From Ipomoea triloba (taxonomy: Eukaryota > Streptophyta > Magnoliopsida > Solanales > Convolvulaceae), in the NCBI RefSeq assembly GCF_003576645.1, contig NC_044918.1, positions 18,739,470 to 18,803,469 of the forward strand: DNA of 64,000 nt. Reading direction: 5' to 3'. Under the pieces are notes generated by a model. It was not told the DNA's origin. It worked only from the letters and a program-made list of their open reading frames with translations, and did no database searches. Of this stretch, positions 24,140-35,394 are shown piece by piece (within the stretch, counting starts at the first letter, position 1; each line of letters starts with the position of its first letter). Made by a program: the position numbers and the translations under genes.

Positions 24140-24520
24140 GAGGACGAAATAGGCCTTGGACGCGGGTTGGACACGCGTCCAGGCCGGTGTCCAAAAATCC
24201 ACCCTCTGAAGATTTGAAAACAGAACAAAGGCCGGTCTTGGACGCACCCATGGACGCGCGTCCAGGCCGGCGTCCAAAATATCCCTCTCTGAAGTTTCCA
24301 CAGCAGAGCAGACGCTTGTCTTGGACGCGGCATGGACGCGCGTCCAGGCTTGCGTCCAAAAACACCCTCTCTGAAGTTTGCACAATAGAACAGCAGCCTA
24401 CCTTGGACGCACCTCTGGACGCGAGTCTAAGGTGGCGTCCAAAAATGTACTCTCTGAAGTTTTGAAGACAGAACAGCAGGAGGCCTTGGACACGCCAGTG
24501 GACGCGCGTCCATCGCGGGA
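24140..24520. repeat. GC-rich minisatellite of inverted GGACGCG/CGCGTCC units
   Basis: About five imperfect units of 70-90 bp, each with CTTGGACGC, GGACGCGCGTCC or a variant, GCGTCCAAAA and CTCTGAAG. GGACGCG and CGCGTCC form a palindrome in each unit. Open frames on both strands here result from this composition. Confidence 0.75.
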
Positions 24521-24630
24521 TTTTGGCGGTTATTCACTTGTTTAAAAGGATGAGGGAACCAATTTTCAGGGAGATTCAACACTTCCAATCATAGATCATC
24601 ACTCCACTTTAGAATATTTCTCTCTCTAGG

Positions 24631-24870
24631 TTTTAGCTCTCAATTCTCTCCATTCCATAGCTCAGTTTTAGCTCTCAATTCTCTCCATTCCATAGCTCAA
24701 TTGCAATCCAAATTCATGTTACATAGCTAGATTTAGAGAGGAATTCACACTTCAAGTTTGTATTGATCAAGTTTACTCAAGAATTCTACTTGAAATTCAG
24801 AGAGGAATTCACACTTCAAGTTTGTATTTATCAAGTTTACTCAAGAATTCTACTTGAAATTCAAGTAAAG
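24631..24870. repeat. Short tandem duplications in the LTR-like sequence
   Basis: A 35-bp duplication (TTTTAGCTCTCAATTC at 24631 and 24666) is followed by a 64-bp duplication (AGAGAGGAATTCAC at 24735 and 24799). Confidence 0.85.
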
Positions 24871-25417
24871 TTTCAATTCCTATTCTTGCATTTCAATTCT
24901 TAATTGTTGATTTGATTGCTTTGATTAGTTCAATTGCTTTTTGATTTCAATTCTAGATATGAGTAGCTAGATCTTTTTGAAGATTTGAATCAATTAATCT
25001 TGCATAATCTCCCTTGAGTTCTAGAGTTCTTAAACCTAGGATTGGACAATGCTTGTTAGATGTTTGATTGTGGATTGGGATGATTGTTTGGACTCTATGC
25101 CAACTAGGATCCGGTTGCCCTAGAGGATTAGGATAAGAACACTCACCTACAAGAGTAGGGAGTGTGCTAACCTCACCATTCACATTTCCCTCTCACCTTT
25201 GAGAAAAGGGAGAGTGGAAGGCATGCAAGAGGCACATCAAGTGTTTGATGAATTGCCTCTTCTAGCCTAGCTCTTATGAGAATAAGGCTAAGGCATGGGA
25301 GAGAGGCTATTGTCCACGAGAGTGGCCTTGGCACTTGTGATCTTGTCTCATTCGTGTCCAATGACCGTTGCCAAATCCTAGGACCATAGGAAATCGAGGG
25401 TGAGCATGCTTGATAAG

Positions 25418-25538
25418 TGATACGGCACTCAAGCCAAGACCCTAACTCCACCACAAAAGCTAGCTCATGAGTGGAGGTTTGGCCCCAACTTAAGTACCAC
25501 TCCACAATCTCTTGTGGAGCCGATGTGGGATCGTATCA
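25418..25538 (-). repeat. 3' LTR of the chromovirus (121 bp)
   Basis: It starts TGATAC and ends GTATCA, the TG...CA form of LTRs. It is nearly identical to 28414-28534. It is preceded by ATAAG (25413-25417), which matches ATAAG after the other LTR. Such a short LTR is unusual for this superfamily. Confidence 0.85.
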
Positions 25539-25542
25539 TTGC

Positions 25543-26094
25543 TCACCCCTTGAGAAGCCGACGTCCGCGGCGGCTTACTCTAGACGGCTCACACTCCGGA
25601 TTCTTCTCGGCACCAGGTAGCCCTTTTTCCCCTTTGGATGTGAGTACATGCGCAGGCTCCCAAGTAGCATCATCACGACCACCATCGCTCCATTGAACCA
25701 ACACTTGGTTTTCCATGATGCCATTGCGAAGCACCTGTCTTGAGTCCAACACAGCTACTGGTGTGGAGACTGGTTTCCCTCCCTCAAATTCCTTTGGTAA
25801 AGCAGCAATGAATTTATTGTCCATACCTTTAAAGGGTTTAAGTAGAGAAATATGAAAGACAAGGTGTATCTTCGCTTGATCTGGCAGCTGTAATTTATAA
25901 GCAACTTTCCCGATGCGTTCCAGTATCTCATAAGGACCATAATAGCGGCGACTGAGTTTGTGATTGGATCGGTGAGCCACCGAATGCTGCCGATACGGTT
26001 GAAGGCGCAACAAAACTTTCTCACCCACCTTAAACTCCACATCACGCCGCTTTTTGTTAGCAATCTGGACCATGCGCTGTTGTGCCTCTCTCAA
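25543..26094 (-). pseudogene. Chromovirus integrase C-terminus and chromodomain
   Basis: 183 codons are open. RRDVEFKVGEKVLLRLQPY is the GPY/F-type integrase tail (with YYGPYEILERIGKVAYKLQL). A chromodomain-like end follows (VLVQWSDGGRDDATWE). The family uses this domain to direct integration to chromatin. It is separated from the integrase core by a frameshift near 26095. The last 20 or so residues look rearranged. Confidence 0.85.
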
Positions 26095-27053
26095 GTTATT
26101 GCGTAAAAAGTCAGCAGTACCCTCCGTTCGCTAAGTAATTCATCCACCAAATGCACCTGTGAGGAACCTGCAATATACAAGGGAATATGAGGAGGAACCC
26201 TGCCATATAATGCCTGAAACGGGGACATCTTCAACCCCTCATGTACTGCAGTGTTTAGAGAATATTCTGCCCAACATAGATAGAGTCTCCAACGAGAAGG
26301 CTTGGCATGGGTGAAAGCACGAAGATATTGCTCCACACCTCTGTTTGTGACCTCAGATTGTCCATCCGTTTGAGGATGATAAGATGTACTTCTTTTAAGC
26401 ATCGTGCCACTCAAACGAAAAAGCTCCTTCCAGAAGTTGCTTAAAAAAATCTTATCACGGTCTGACACAATTGAAGCAGGAAAACCATGCAATTTGACAA
26501 CAATATCAATGAATAGAGAAGCTGCCGTTAGAGCATCAAATGAAGGTGGTAGACTGCCTAGGTGAGTGTATTTAGTAAACCTGTCAACCACAACCATGAT
26601 TACAGTGAAACCGTGCGAGGAAGGAAGACCAGTAATGAAGTCCATAGCAATATGCTCCCACACTTGGGATGGGATCGGCAACGGTTGAAGAGTACCTGCC
26701 GGGGGTTGCGTTGAGTACTTCGTAGTTTGACAGGTTGAGCAAGAATTCACAAAGGTTTCCACATCCTTGCGCATTTTAGTCCAAAAAAAATTTGAGCATA
26801 ATCGAGCTAGTGTCCGCTTAATACCAGCATGCCCCGCCATGGGTGTGTTGTGGAATTCATGAAGTAAAGTCTGCTTCAAGGGTGAGTAAGAGCTAATGTA
26901 AATACGGTTTTTATAGAAAATTATACCATCCTTGGCAGATATGTTTGGCAGCAATTCACCCTTCGCCAACTTATTGTGTATGTCAACTAAATCTTTTAAG
27001 TTGGAGTTTTCACGCTTAATATCCTCCAAAAGTGTGGGTTGCGGCTGGCTCAC
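26091..27053 (-). pseudogene. Chromovirus integrase core
   Basis: The HHCC zinc-binding part is visible (HEFH, H of AGHAGIKRT, CSTCQ). The D,D,E triad is present at MDFITGLP, VSDRD and the glutamate of SEVTNRGVEQ. The frame ends early at a shift before the tail domain. The triad is intact, but the separate frames mean no full polyprotein is made. Confidence 0.88.
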
Positions 27054-28230
27054 ACTAAAAAATAGAGAATGGACAGTTGGTTGATCTTTCTCGCTATCAT
27101 CCCGGCGTGATAATGCACTGGGGTCTGGATAACTTGTTGCATAAGTTCTCGAAGACTGCTATGGTCTGTCCTTATTATAAACCTGCGTCCTAAAAGATAT
27201 TGACGCCACTTTGCAACTGCTTCAACAATGGCATACAGCTCACGAACATAGGTTGATGCTTGCTGAAGACGAGGTCCCAACTTCTTGCTGAAAAAAGCTA
27301 GGGGATGTTCATCTTGGATTAAGACAGCTCCAACACCACTTGAGGATGCATCTGTCTCTACAACAAAAACCTTTGAAAAATCAGGTAAAAACAAAACCGG
27401 GGCATTAGTCATTGCTGTTTTCAGTGCAACAAAAGCTTGAGAGGCTTTCGGAGTCCAGTGAAAGGCATCTTTCTTGAGAAGATCAGTTAAAGGGGCAGCA
27501 ATAGAAGCATATTGTGGAACAAAGCGTCTATAATATCCAGTTAAACCCAAGAAACCTCGGAGCTGCTTCACAGATTGTGGTTGAGGCCACTCAACCATTG
27601 TTGAAATTTTCTCGGGGTCAGCATGTATTTCACCACTAGTGATAATGTGGCCAAGATAATCAACAGAGCTCCTGCAAAATGAACACTTGGTAAGTTTGAT
27701 AAAAAACTTCTCAGCTGCTAGTGTTTCTAGCACCAGTTTAATGTGTTGAATATGGAGTTCCAATGATGGGCTATAAATCAAGATATCGTCGAAGAACACC
27801 ACAACAAACCGCCTCAAGTATGAATGAAATAAGCGATTCATGGTCGCTTGGAATGTGGATGGCGCATTCGTCAACCCAAACGGCATCACAAGGAACTCAT
27901 AATGGCCTTCGTGAGTTCGAAAAGCTGTTTTGTACACATCATGGTCACTCATTCGAATTTGGTGATACCCGGACCTCAGGTCAAGTTTTGTGAAAAAACG
28001 TGCCATCCCCAATTCGTCAAATAGTTCATCAATAGTAGGTATAGGAAAATGGTCGCGTACAGCACTTTGTTCAATGCACGGTAATCCACACAAAATCGGA
28101 ATGAACCATCTCGCTTCTTAACCAACAAAACCGGAGATGAGAACGGACTAGTGCTAGGCCGAATAATGCCTTCGGCACCAGGTAGCCCTTTTCCCCTTTG
28201 GATGGCTTCACTCTGGACCTTATCAAGCAC
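27050..28230 (-). pseudogene. Chromovirus reverse transcriptase-RNase H
   Basis: Two overlapping frames are needed. The N-terminal piece (to about 28063) carries [20 protein letters not shown]. After a frameshift the main piece has [13 protein letters not shown], the catalytic FFDDILIYS, LRGFLGLTGYYRRF and the RNase H motifs ETDAS, ELYAI and RTDHSSL. The end of RNase H, before the integrase, is disrupted. The last residues of the open frame do not resemble the family. Confidence 0.88.
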
Positions 28231-28413
28231 CAGGTAGCCCTTTTCTAGGTCGCCCCCTCCGCTAGGCCGGCACCGGAAGAGTGGATGGCTTCACTCTGGA
28301 TAGCTTTCACTCTGGACTCTTCTCGGTTCCCTTTGAACCTTATCAAGCACCGGGTAGCCCTCTTCCAGGTAGCCCTTTCCCACCACACTCCGGCCTCTCA
28401 ACGAGAGCACCAA

Positions 28414-28534
28414 TGGTACGGCACTCAAGCCAATACCCTAACTCCACCACAAAAGCTAGCTCATGAGTGGAGGTTTGGCCCCAACTTAAGTACCACTCCA
28501 CAATCTCTTGTGGAGCCGATGTGGGATCGTATCA
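28414..28534 (-). repeat. 5' LTR of the chromovirus (121 bp)
   Basis: TGGTAC...GTATCA, a near-identical partner of 25418-25538, followed by ATAAG. The few differences (for example TGGTAC against TGATAC, CAATACC against CAAGACC) suggest a fairly young insertion. Confidence 0.85.
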
Positions 28535-28789
28535 ATAAGTTGATTCGAATCCCCCTTCCCTTTGATTGTTTCACACTCTTTTGCATTAGTTGTTTTGTTC
28601 TTAGCATGATTCACACACACAATTGCTTAGAACTAGCTTTCAAACACTTGTAGCCCTTGTGCTTAGTCCACTTGCTTGCCGATTCCCTTACGCCTTCCTA
28701 GAGGACGACATCCCTTCATTCACCACTTCACTCACATCCATCACACACGTTGAGAAATCATACTTTTCACCTCCCTTAGTATAAGTGTA
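28535..28789. mobile_element. Old LTR-like sequence, right part
   Basis: Continuation of the sequence interrupted by the chromovirus. It carries no gene. Its outer end, somewhere near 28785, was not resolved. Confidence 0.4.
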
Positions 28790-28990
28790 TGGTAATAATG
28801 ATGGAGTGATCATTGTTAGAATTAAATAGGAACGGAATTATAACGGTGTAAGGGTAGTTTTGTTTAACAAAATATAGTAGCGACAATTTTATCCGATAAA
28901 AGTGAAGTGTACAACATTTAAAGTAAAATGTATACATTTATTAGCATATAAAAAATGCACATAAATCAAAAATATAACTTGGATTGAGAC

Positions 28991-28992
<2 letters not shown>
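28790..28992 (-). mobile_element. Fragment of the same Helitron family as 41055-41509
   Basis: On the minus strand this aligns with the first 240 bp or so of the Helitron at 41055. Shared strings include AATAAGTCTCAATC, ACATTTTACTTTAAATGT and CTACCCTTACAC. The 3' end with hairpin and CTAG is absent, so it is a truncated copy. Confidence 0.65.
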
Positions 28993-29033
<41 letters not shown>

Positions 29034-29242
29034 ACATGCATAATAATTTTTTCTTGGGAATAGCATTCCTAGGAATGAGTTATTCCCTTTGCGGGGAATA
29101 ATCATTCCTATGGGAGCCTTGGTATTAGCTATTCACATGCTCTCATGAATAGCTTTTGTATTACAATACCAAAAATATTCTTTACACACATGCTTTTATG
29201 TGTGTGTGTGTGTATGTACACATATCATAATCATAATCATCG

Positions 29243-29275
<33 letters not shown>

Positions 29276-29280
29276 TTTGT
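28993..29280. repeat. (ATT)n microsatellites around an ATTCC-rich segment
   Basis: ATT trinucleotide tracts lie at about 28993-29032 and 29245-29274. Between them GGAATGAG and ATTCCTA phrases recur, and similar phrases occur at 23880-23915. Confidence 0.8.
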
Positions 29281-30315
29281 ATAAGGGTATTATACTTTAG
29301 GAATTGTATTCAAGTGTTTGGTTACTTAAAGGAATAGAAATGGAATAGGTTTTTAATATTCCTTACCAATTCCATTCACTATGGATTAATATTTTTATTC
29401 TTTCAAAATTCATTCCGTGAATCAAACGTGAATCAAACGTGCACTTGAGAAGTATAAATTGTGGAACTTAGTTGCACAGGAGGAGGGTTTTTTTTTTTTT
29501 TTTGAGTTTTGGTTTTAATTTTTTATCTAGGATATTTTTATTATAAAATTTCTCTCAGCCTAAGTTCCTACTAATTTTATCAAGATTATTTATCTGGATT
29601 GGTTACTGGATCAGATACAAATAAATAAATTAATAAATAAATAACAAGTAAAGAAAAAAGGAACCAGACATCGAAAGAAGTGTTTACGCAGTTCGAAGCT
29701 AAATTCCTACGTCTGCGGGACAACTCATGTTAGTCCAATCCACTAGAGGATCAAAAAGGGGTTATAAGGAGCAACACAAAAATCATGCACACTATACTTT
29801 AAAAAAATACTCCAACAATAGCCTGCATCATCTTCGTAGTTGACCATGTGCATGCCAATATCAATTACCAATAACACAGCATCCTCAAACACTCATATAA
29901 AACTGATAAATCACTGGAAATAATAATAGGGAAATTTTGAGAGCTTTAGCCGAACTGCTGGATCGGATTTCGCAAATTAATTCAACAAAAATCCAAGCTT
30001 TTGCATTGTTTATATAGTAGAAATCACCAACTGAATTAATCTGAAATAATGCAGCTTAAATCCCCTCAAATAACGCTGCTGGATTCATTCAAAAGTCAGC
30101 AGAAATAATATATCAAAAATCAGATTCGGTTAGAGAGAAACCAGCCCACTGTTTTGCGCACTGACTCTATTCCAGATGGCCTGAAGTAGTAAACTACCTT
30201 ATGTCCAGAAACTGATACAGATTAATAAAATTAACCAATAAAAAACCGATTTGACTAATAATTAACAAAATTAACAATCAACAAAATTGCTACAAAGGTA
30301 ATAAGACGCGAATAG
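29281..30315. other. Unassigned repeat-like DNA
   Basis: No open frame of note. The stretch around 29680-29800 (ACGCAGTTCGAAGC, GTTAGTCCAATCCACTA) reads like the border of a copia-type LTR, but no ends were found. Confidence 0.35.
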
Positions 30316-30670
30316 AACCATCCTTAATTGCTATCGCTTCTGCAAGGTGCAGATCATCTAGGCAACCATCCTTAGCAGCTAGAAAGTCCCCATTTCCCCT
30401 ATGTGCAATATAATTGCCGAGATATAGCTTTTATAATCACCAGGGAAGACTGCCGCATCAACATGAATTTGTATGGTGTGTTACGTTCGAGAAGTGAGCA
30501 TGTACTACAGGCTGTACAACGCTAATAGAAGAAGACTGCAATTCCAACCACTCATTAAAAAGAGACGTAGCTGAGCGTAGAACATCACCACCATGCCAAG
30601 GTTTCTGGTTCCAAATTAAATAAAATTGCTCCTATGCTTCCAGATGGTCCAACACAACTAACTTTGCAGT
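30316..30670 (-). pseudogene. RNase H-like pseudogene fragment, MADS unit 2
   Basis: On the minus strand this encodes broken pieces of the RNase H-like domain that ends plant non-LTR elements and related host genes (FYLIWNQKPWHGG, then HVDAAVFPG, then DFLAAK). It is shorter than in units 3 and 4 and is interrupted. It sits 3' of the MADS gene in each unit, so it was duplicated with it. Confidence 0.65.
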
Positions 30671-31007
30671 AGTAATTCCATTAATTTATTATTTAGACAA
30701 AGAATTGTAACATGCACCTACCTAATTGACAGAGCCATGCATCCAACCTCATAAGAAATAAAATAAAAAAAATTTACAATCAACAAATTAAAATTGCTAC
30801 AAGGTAATAATATAAGACGCAAATATCATTAAAACAAAGCTTGTGAACCTTACAATATGCGTACCGTTGAGTAATGCAAGTTTAACCCAAACTTAAATAA
30901 CATTATCAAAACGTACCCTAGGAGACCTAGAGGAAATGATATCTTAATTCAAAATAAAATATTAAAATTGTAAAAAGTACTAGAACAAAGTAAGAGAAGA
31001 AAATAAT

Positions 31008-31586
31008 TTAAACACCACTTGGTCCAGCGCCATCATTGGCTCCAAAGCGAGTCTCCATGGCTTGAGATTGTGCCTCCATTATGGAAAACATATTTAATTT
31101 CTCAGTTACTTGAATAATGAGTGTTTTCGTTTTCTGTTTCATCAATTGTAGCTCAGGCAATTGAAGATCAGATATGGATGGTCTACCATTTTCAGCCTCT
31201 CTCAGAGCTTGATCGACCATCTTTTCTTCATCAATTTGAGCTTCAAGGACGTTGATTTGAGAGGTCATCGCTCTCATTTTTGCCTCCTGGTGAGCACGGA
31301 TAATATGTTCAGGTATGTTGGCTTCTCTGTTGGGGATTTCACCAAAGTACTTGGTAAGGACTCTATTCATATCAGGGTTGCTAAAGGAGAAAGCTTTTCC
31401 AGATGGTGAGAATACCACCATCGCAATCTCGGTGCCACATAAAGTGGACATCTCACTTGCTTTTTTAAATAAACCAGTGCGCCGTTTTGAAAATGTTACA
31501 AGACGTTGAACCTCATTTCCTATTCTAGAAAGGGGAACCCTTTGCCGACCTCTTGCCACTCCTCTAGAAGTATTTCTACTAGACAT
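31008..31586 (-). CDS. Type I (M-alpha) MADS-box protein, copy 2
   Basis: An intact intronless frame of 192 aa starting at the ATG at 31586. The MADS domain (about 12-72) reads VTFSKRRTGLFKKASEMSTL, then CGTEIAMVVFSPSGKAFSF. After it come NRVLTKYFGEIPN and a Glu/Lys-rich helical region; the C-terminus is FGANDGAGPSGV. Compared with copies 3 and 4 the C-terminal third differs (KTKTLIIQVTE here, KMETLLIQVTE there). Its N-terminus (GVARG, PLSRIGNEV) matches copy 4 and not copy 3. Function by family: nuclear DNA-binding regulator, probably in reproductive tissue (inferred). Its closeness to copies 3 and 4 shows recent duplication. Confidence 0.88.
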   Translation of the reverse strand: MSSRNTSRGVARGRQRVPLSRIGNEVQRLVTFSKRRTGLFKKASEMSTLCGTEIAMVVFSPSGKAFSFSNPDMNRVLTKYFGEIPNREANIPEHIIRAHQEAKMRAMTSQINVLEAQIDEEKMVDQALREAENGRPSISDLQLPELQLMKQKTKTLIIQVTEKLNMFSIMEAQSQAMETRFGANDGAGPSGV

Positions 31587-31655
31587 TTTCAAGAAATTTG
31601 AATTTACTCACTAGTATGCTGAGACAATGTATATTGATAATGGAGAACGAAGGTT

Positions 31656-31664
31656 GTATTTATA
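31656..31664 (-). promoter_or_regulatory. TATA box of MADS copy 2
   Basis: TATAAATAC on the minus strand, 70 bp upstream of the ATG. Confidence 0.65.
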
Positions 31665-32616
31665 GCCTAGACTTTTCACTTTGTGGAATTTTTTTATGGT
31701 TAAAGTTAAATAAATATAAATTTCCAAATTTATTACTTGGGTCTGGATAGAGATTTTTACCATGTTAGTCAGTAATGTCTAGAATTACGAATATTTTAAG
31801 GGAAATTTTAATTTTATCGAATTTGTTTTGTGACATAAAGAGTAATATGATTTAATTTCAAAATTTACAAAGATTTTGGTGACACTAGCTTAATACATTA
31901 CTAAATTTGATTCCCAAAAATTAAAGTGTAAATTTTTATCCTTAGAAAATTTGTAAAGGCAAAAATTCAATGGAACAAATTTTGCAAAGTTAATAAATTA
32001 GTAAATACACAAAAATAGTACGGAGTAACATTAATTATAAGAATTTGCCAAAAGATTTAGGTTAAAAGAATGGGCTTTGAACCAGACGAATAATTTTGAT
32101 TGTAACGTTAATTGATTGGACGATATGATAGAACAAAAGATTCAATTTTTATGGAACTCTTTGGCAATGATGGGTATTGAAGAATGAGATGTCTTGGTAA
32201 ATGAGTCGAAACTTGAACCCTTGACATCTATTTGAAGATGTTCACACGCCTAAGAGACTTCTAATTATAAGAGTTATATCTTCGAAGGGCATAATCAATA
32301 GAAGATACTCTTTGGGGTCCTTTCATCACATTAATTCTTTGTTTTTTTTTTTTTCAATTTTCATTCTCCATATCTCCAGTTTTTCATTTATCTAATTTTC
32401 TGATTTCATTTTTCAAATTCAACATTAAGATAAAAAATAAATTCAATACACTAATACTAAATTTGTAAAATGTAACAAAAGTCAATAAAAACATATTACT
32501 AAATAAATTGCAATTATTTCAGTCATATGAGAGCTTAGTTTGGTTACAAAAAAAAAATATGTAAAACCTCTTTTGAGTACAATCCTCATATAGCTTTTGT
32601 ACATTTCTACAACAAA
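31665..32616. other. Upstream region of MADS copy 2
   Basis: Conserved with copies 3 and 4 as far as the microsatellite. The site corresponding to the Helitron insertion in unit 4 is empty here (CATATTACTAAATAAATTGC near 32488-32515). Confidence 0.65.
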
Positions 32617-32623
32617 GATGATG

Positions 32624-32654
<31 letters not shown>

Positions 32655-32685
32655 CAACAATAACAACAATAACAACAATAATAAC

Positions 32686-32762
<77 letters not shown>
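32617..32762. repeat. Compound trinucleotide/hexanucleotide microsatellite
   Basis: GATAAT-type, ACAATA-type and (ATA)n/(ATT)n runs in succession. The same place in unit 3 is short (37021-37051) and in unit 4 it is long and different (41603-41768). Confidence 0.95.
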
Positions 32763-34479
32763 GGGAAAATGTTGTATGCGTAGGTGCAGGGAAATAGAAG
32801 GAAAAAAGGATAGTAATAGTAATATGTTGTGAAACGGGATGTATCCTTATGTGAACAGTGTATGGTTACAATTGCAGTAAAGTAATAAGGTTGAGAGGGA
32901 GGCAGAGAATATGGAAAGAATAATAGATTCTCTTATTAGTCATCTTTCAGTTAATATATACAGGATATACAAAAGTTCTAATATGACTACACAACTAATA
33001 AAGATGAAGAAGTATTATAGTAGTAAAATACCTCTAGTAATGTCCACATATAATTATTTACAACATTCCTCCTTGGACATTACTATATCATACTCTTAAA
33101 AACCTCACTAGAAAAACCCAATGAGCAAAAGAATACATGATATATGTGTATTCGTTTGTCACACTAGCTGCCTCGTTTAAAAACATTTAATTAATAAATT
33201 ATATATAAAAAATCTCAATCAAAAGAAAAATAGTACAACTCTTGGTCTTCAAGACTTAATCTTCTGGATTGATTTAAGTAAATGACACTCCTCCTGAAAG
33301 TAACAACCTTCAAATCCCACACATAAAAATATTTTTCTTAAAATAAGTGTAGAATGGGATTTTCTGAACAAATCTGATATTCTAGATTGACACTAGAGTG
33401 AATATCTCGTAGAATAATCTTGCAACTCTTCTAGAGCTAATATGGGTTGAATTTTAATTTCATGCTATATATACTTTGTCAAATATTCATAAAATACTCA
33501 TTAATTAATCATTTGTGCAACACAAGCTTTATTCTATTGTCCTTATATAGGATGCACAACCAGTTCGGAATGACATCATGAAGATCAAATAAGATAGCGA
33601 GTGCCCAAGTGTCCTATCAAAATTATATATTGGGTTCTCACATAAAATTAAGTCAAGATATTTGTATCTCTAAGATACTAGGGGATATGTTAAGTACTAT
33701 TCCAATATTTCATTATAGGAGGAGCGCTAAATGTTGCTAGCAATTTGATCGCGAATACAATATCAGGCCTGATGTGATTACGGAACTTCTTATCATAATG
33801 TAGTGCTCCAACAACAATGAAATAATGGACTTTTGGTCTTAAGTTATCCTCATTATCTTCTCCGTTTTAAACAGTTCTTTAACTACGTACTTCAAGAGAA
33901 TAATAGGCAACCATTAGTATGATAAGAAAATAATACTTATCCATATAAAACATCTTCAAGACGTATTTGAAGATAGATTGAGTGTGACTTTTAACAACAA
34001 AGGTTTCAACAACATATTTTTTATCTAGTAGACAATGGTTAAAAACCGTTGTCTTTGTGCATATTTCTTGTAGTGATAATAGAAGATACTAGAAGTGCAG
34101 CACAATATTGATGTGATGCGTGTAGAAAAGATTGTGAGTGGTGATCTTGTTAAACTCTTCTAAACATAAAAGGTAAGACCAAATTTAGAGTCAAAGCTAG
34201 ATTAAATTTTGTCGATATTTTGAGCTTCATTAGCTCTACGCACTAGGGATAAGAAAACATATTTGGCCATAGCTTAACATACGTTATAAAAAAATGGAGA
34301 GAATAAAATTTTGTTAGTTTTTACTCTGAATTAAGGTACCCCATGGTATTTATCAAATATCAAAAAGCTTGTGAACGTACAAGATCTAAATTAAAGTTGT
34401 TTGGGTTGAAGCATCATGAATTACATGTCTTAATGCTACAACTATTGCTATTGGCTAAGAGAGAAATATTGACTAAAAA
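32763..34479. other. Distal part of MADS unit 2
   Basis: No gene is seen. About 33120-34030 aligns with 37540-38470 of unit 3 (GCCTCGTTTAAAAAC, GTTGCTAGCAATTTGATCGCG and others). The phrases around 33070-33200 resemble the 3' region of a copia-type retrotransposon. Confidence 0.45.
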
Positions 34480-35055
34480 TTTGAGATGCACTATTATAAG
34501 AATGAAACCAACTACCAGGACCAGACTGTGAACTCACTGCCAAAGCATGAACTACCTTATTCTCTGTTCTATTAACAAAACCAAAATACACCTTATCAAA
34601 GTGTCTTTTTATCATTTGACACGTACTGCTTAATGACACGACCAGCGTAGGAGTAATTTTTAGGGGAAACTTCAAGCATCAAGCAAACCATTTGTCGTTT
34701 TATCATTTGACATGTCCATGAGAGAGCCTCCTTAATTGCTATCGCATCTGCAAGGTGCGGATCATCTAGGCAACGAACAGAACCATTCTTAGCAGCTAGA
34801 AAGTCCCCATTTCCCTTATGTGCAATTGAGCCTTTATCATCACCAGGGAAGACTGCCGCATCAACATGAATTTGTATGGTGTGCATTAGTAGCATGTACT
34901 ACAGGCTGTACAACGCTAATAGAAGAAGACTGCAATTCCAACCACTCATTAAAAAGAGACGTAGCTGAGCGTAGAACATCACCACCATGCCAAGGTTTCT
35001 GGTTCCAAATTAAATAAAATTGCTCCTATGCTTCCAGATGGTCCAACACAACTAA
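34480..35055 (-). pseudogene. RNase H-like pseudogene fragment, MADS unit 3
   Basis: The best preserved of the four fragments. On the minus strand HTIQIHVDAAVFPGDDKG and DFLAAKNGSVRCLDDPHLAD run to AIAIKEALSW. After a break comes FGFVNRTENKVVHALAVSS. These are the first Asp block, the Glu-bearing AIKEAL block and the C-terminal N.VAH.LA block of plant RNase H-like (RVT_3) domains. The frame is shifted and the middle damaged, so it is a pseudogene. Confidence 0.7.
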
Positions 35056-35394
35056 CTTTGCAGTAGTAATTCCATTAATTTATTATTTAGACAAAGAATT
35101 GTAACATGAACCTACCTAATTGACAGAGCCATGCATCCAACCTCATAAGAAATAAAATAAAAAAATTGACAATCAACAAAATTGCTACAAGGTAATAATT
35201 TAAGAGGCAAATATCATTAAAACAAGGCTTGTGAACCTTACAATATGCGTACCATCGAGTAACGCAAGTTTAACCCAAACTTAAATAACATTATCAAAAC
35301 GTACCCTAGGAGACCTAGAGGAAATGATATCTTAATTCAAAATAAATATTAAAATTGTAAAAAGTACTAGAACAAAGTAAGAGAAGAAAATAAT

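Larger units (their letters stand above)
23921..25417. mobile_element. Old LTR-like sequence, left part
   Basis: It begins TGATAAGTGCAAAAGATGCC, with phrasing typical of long plant gypsy LTRs (AGTGCACAATTCATTGCTTTT). It runs up to the inserted chromovirus and resumes at 28535 after it. It contains a GC-rich minisatellite and a duplicated GAATTCACACTTCAAG block. No coding region is attached, so it may be a solo LTR or a fragment. The far end is not fixed. Confidence 0.5.
25418..28534 (-). mobile_element. Deleted Ty3/gypsy chromovirus with 121-bp LTRs
   Basis: The element is 3117 bp. It has two 121-bp LTRs (TG...CA) and a 5-bp target duplication ATAAG at 25413-25417 and 28535-28539. On the minus strand the order is RT, RNase H, integrase, chromodomain, which defines the chromovirus branch. 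Gag and protease are missing: RT coding begins about 200 bp from the 5' LTR. A possible primer-binding site (GGTGCTCTCGTTGAGAG) starts at the inner edge of the 5' LTR. The pol frame has at least three frameshifts. It is nested in the older LTR-like sequence. Confidence 0.88.

Noticed and set aside
24006..24465. Overlapping 100-145-aa frames on both strands
   Set aside because: They come from the GC-rich palindromic minisatellite, which lacks stops by composition.
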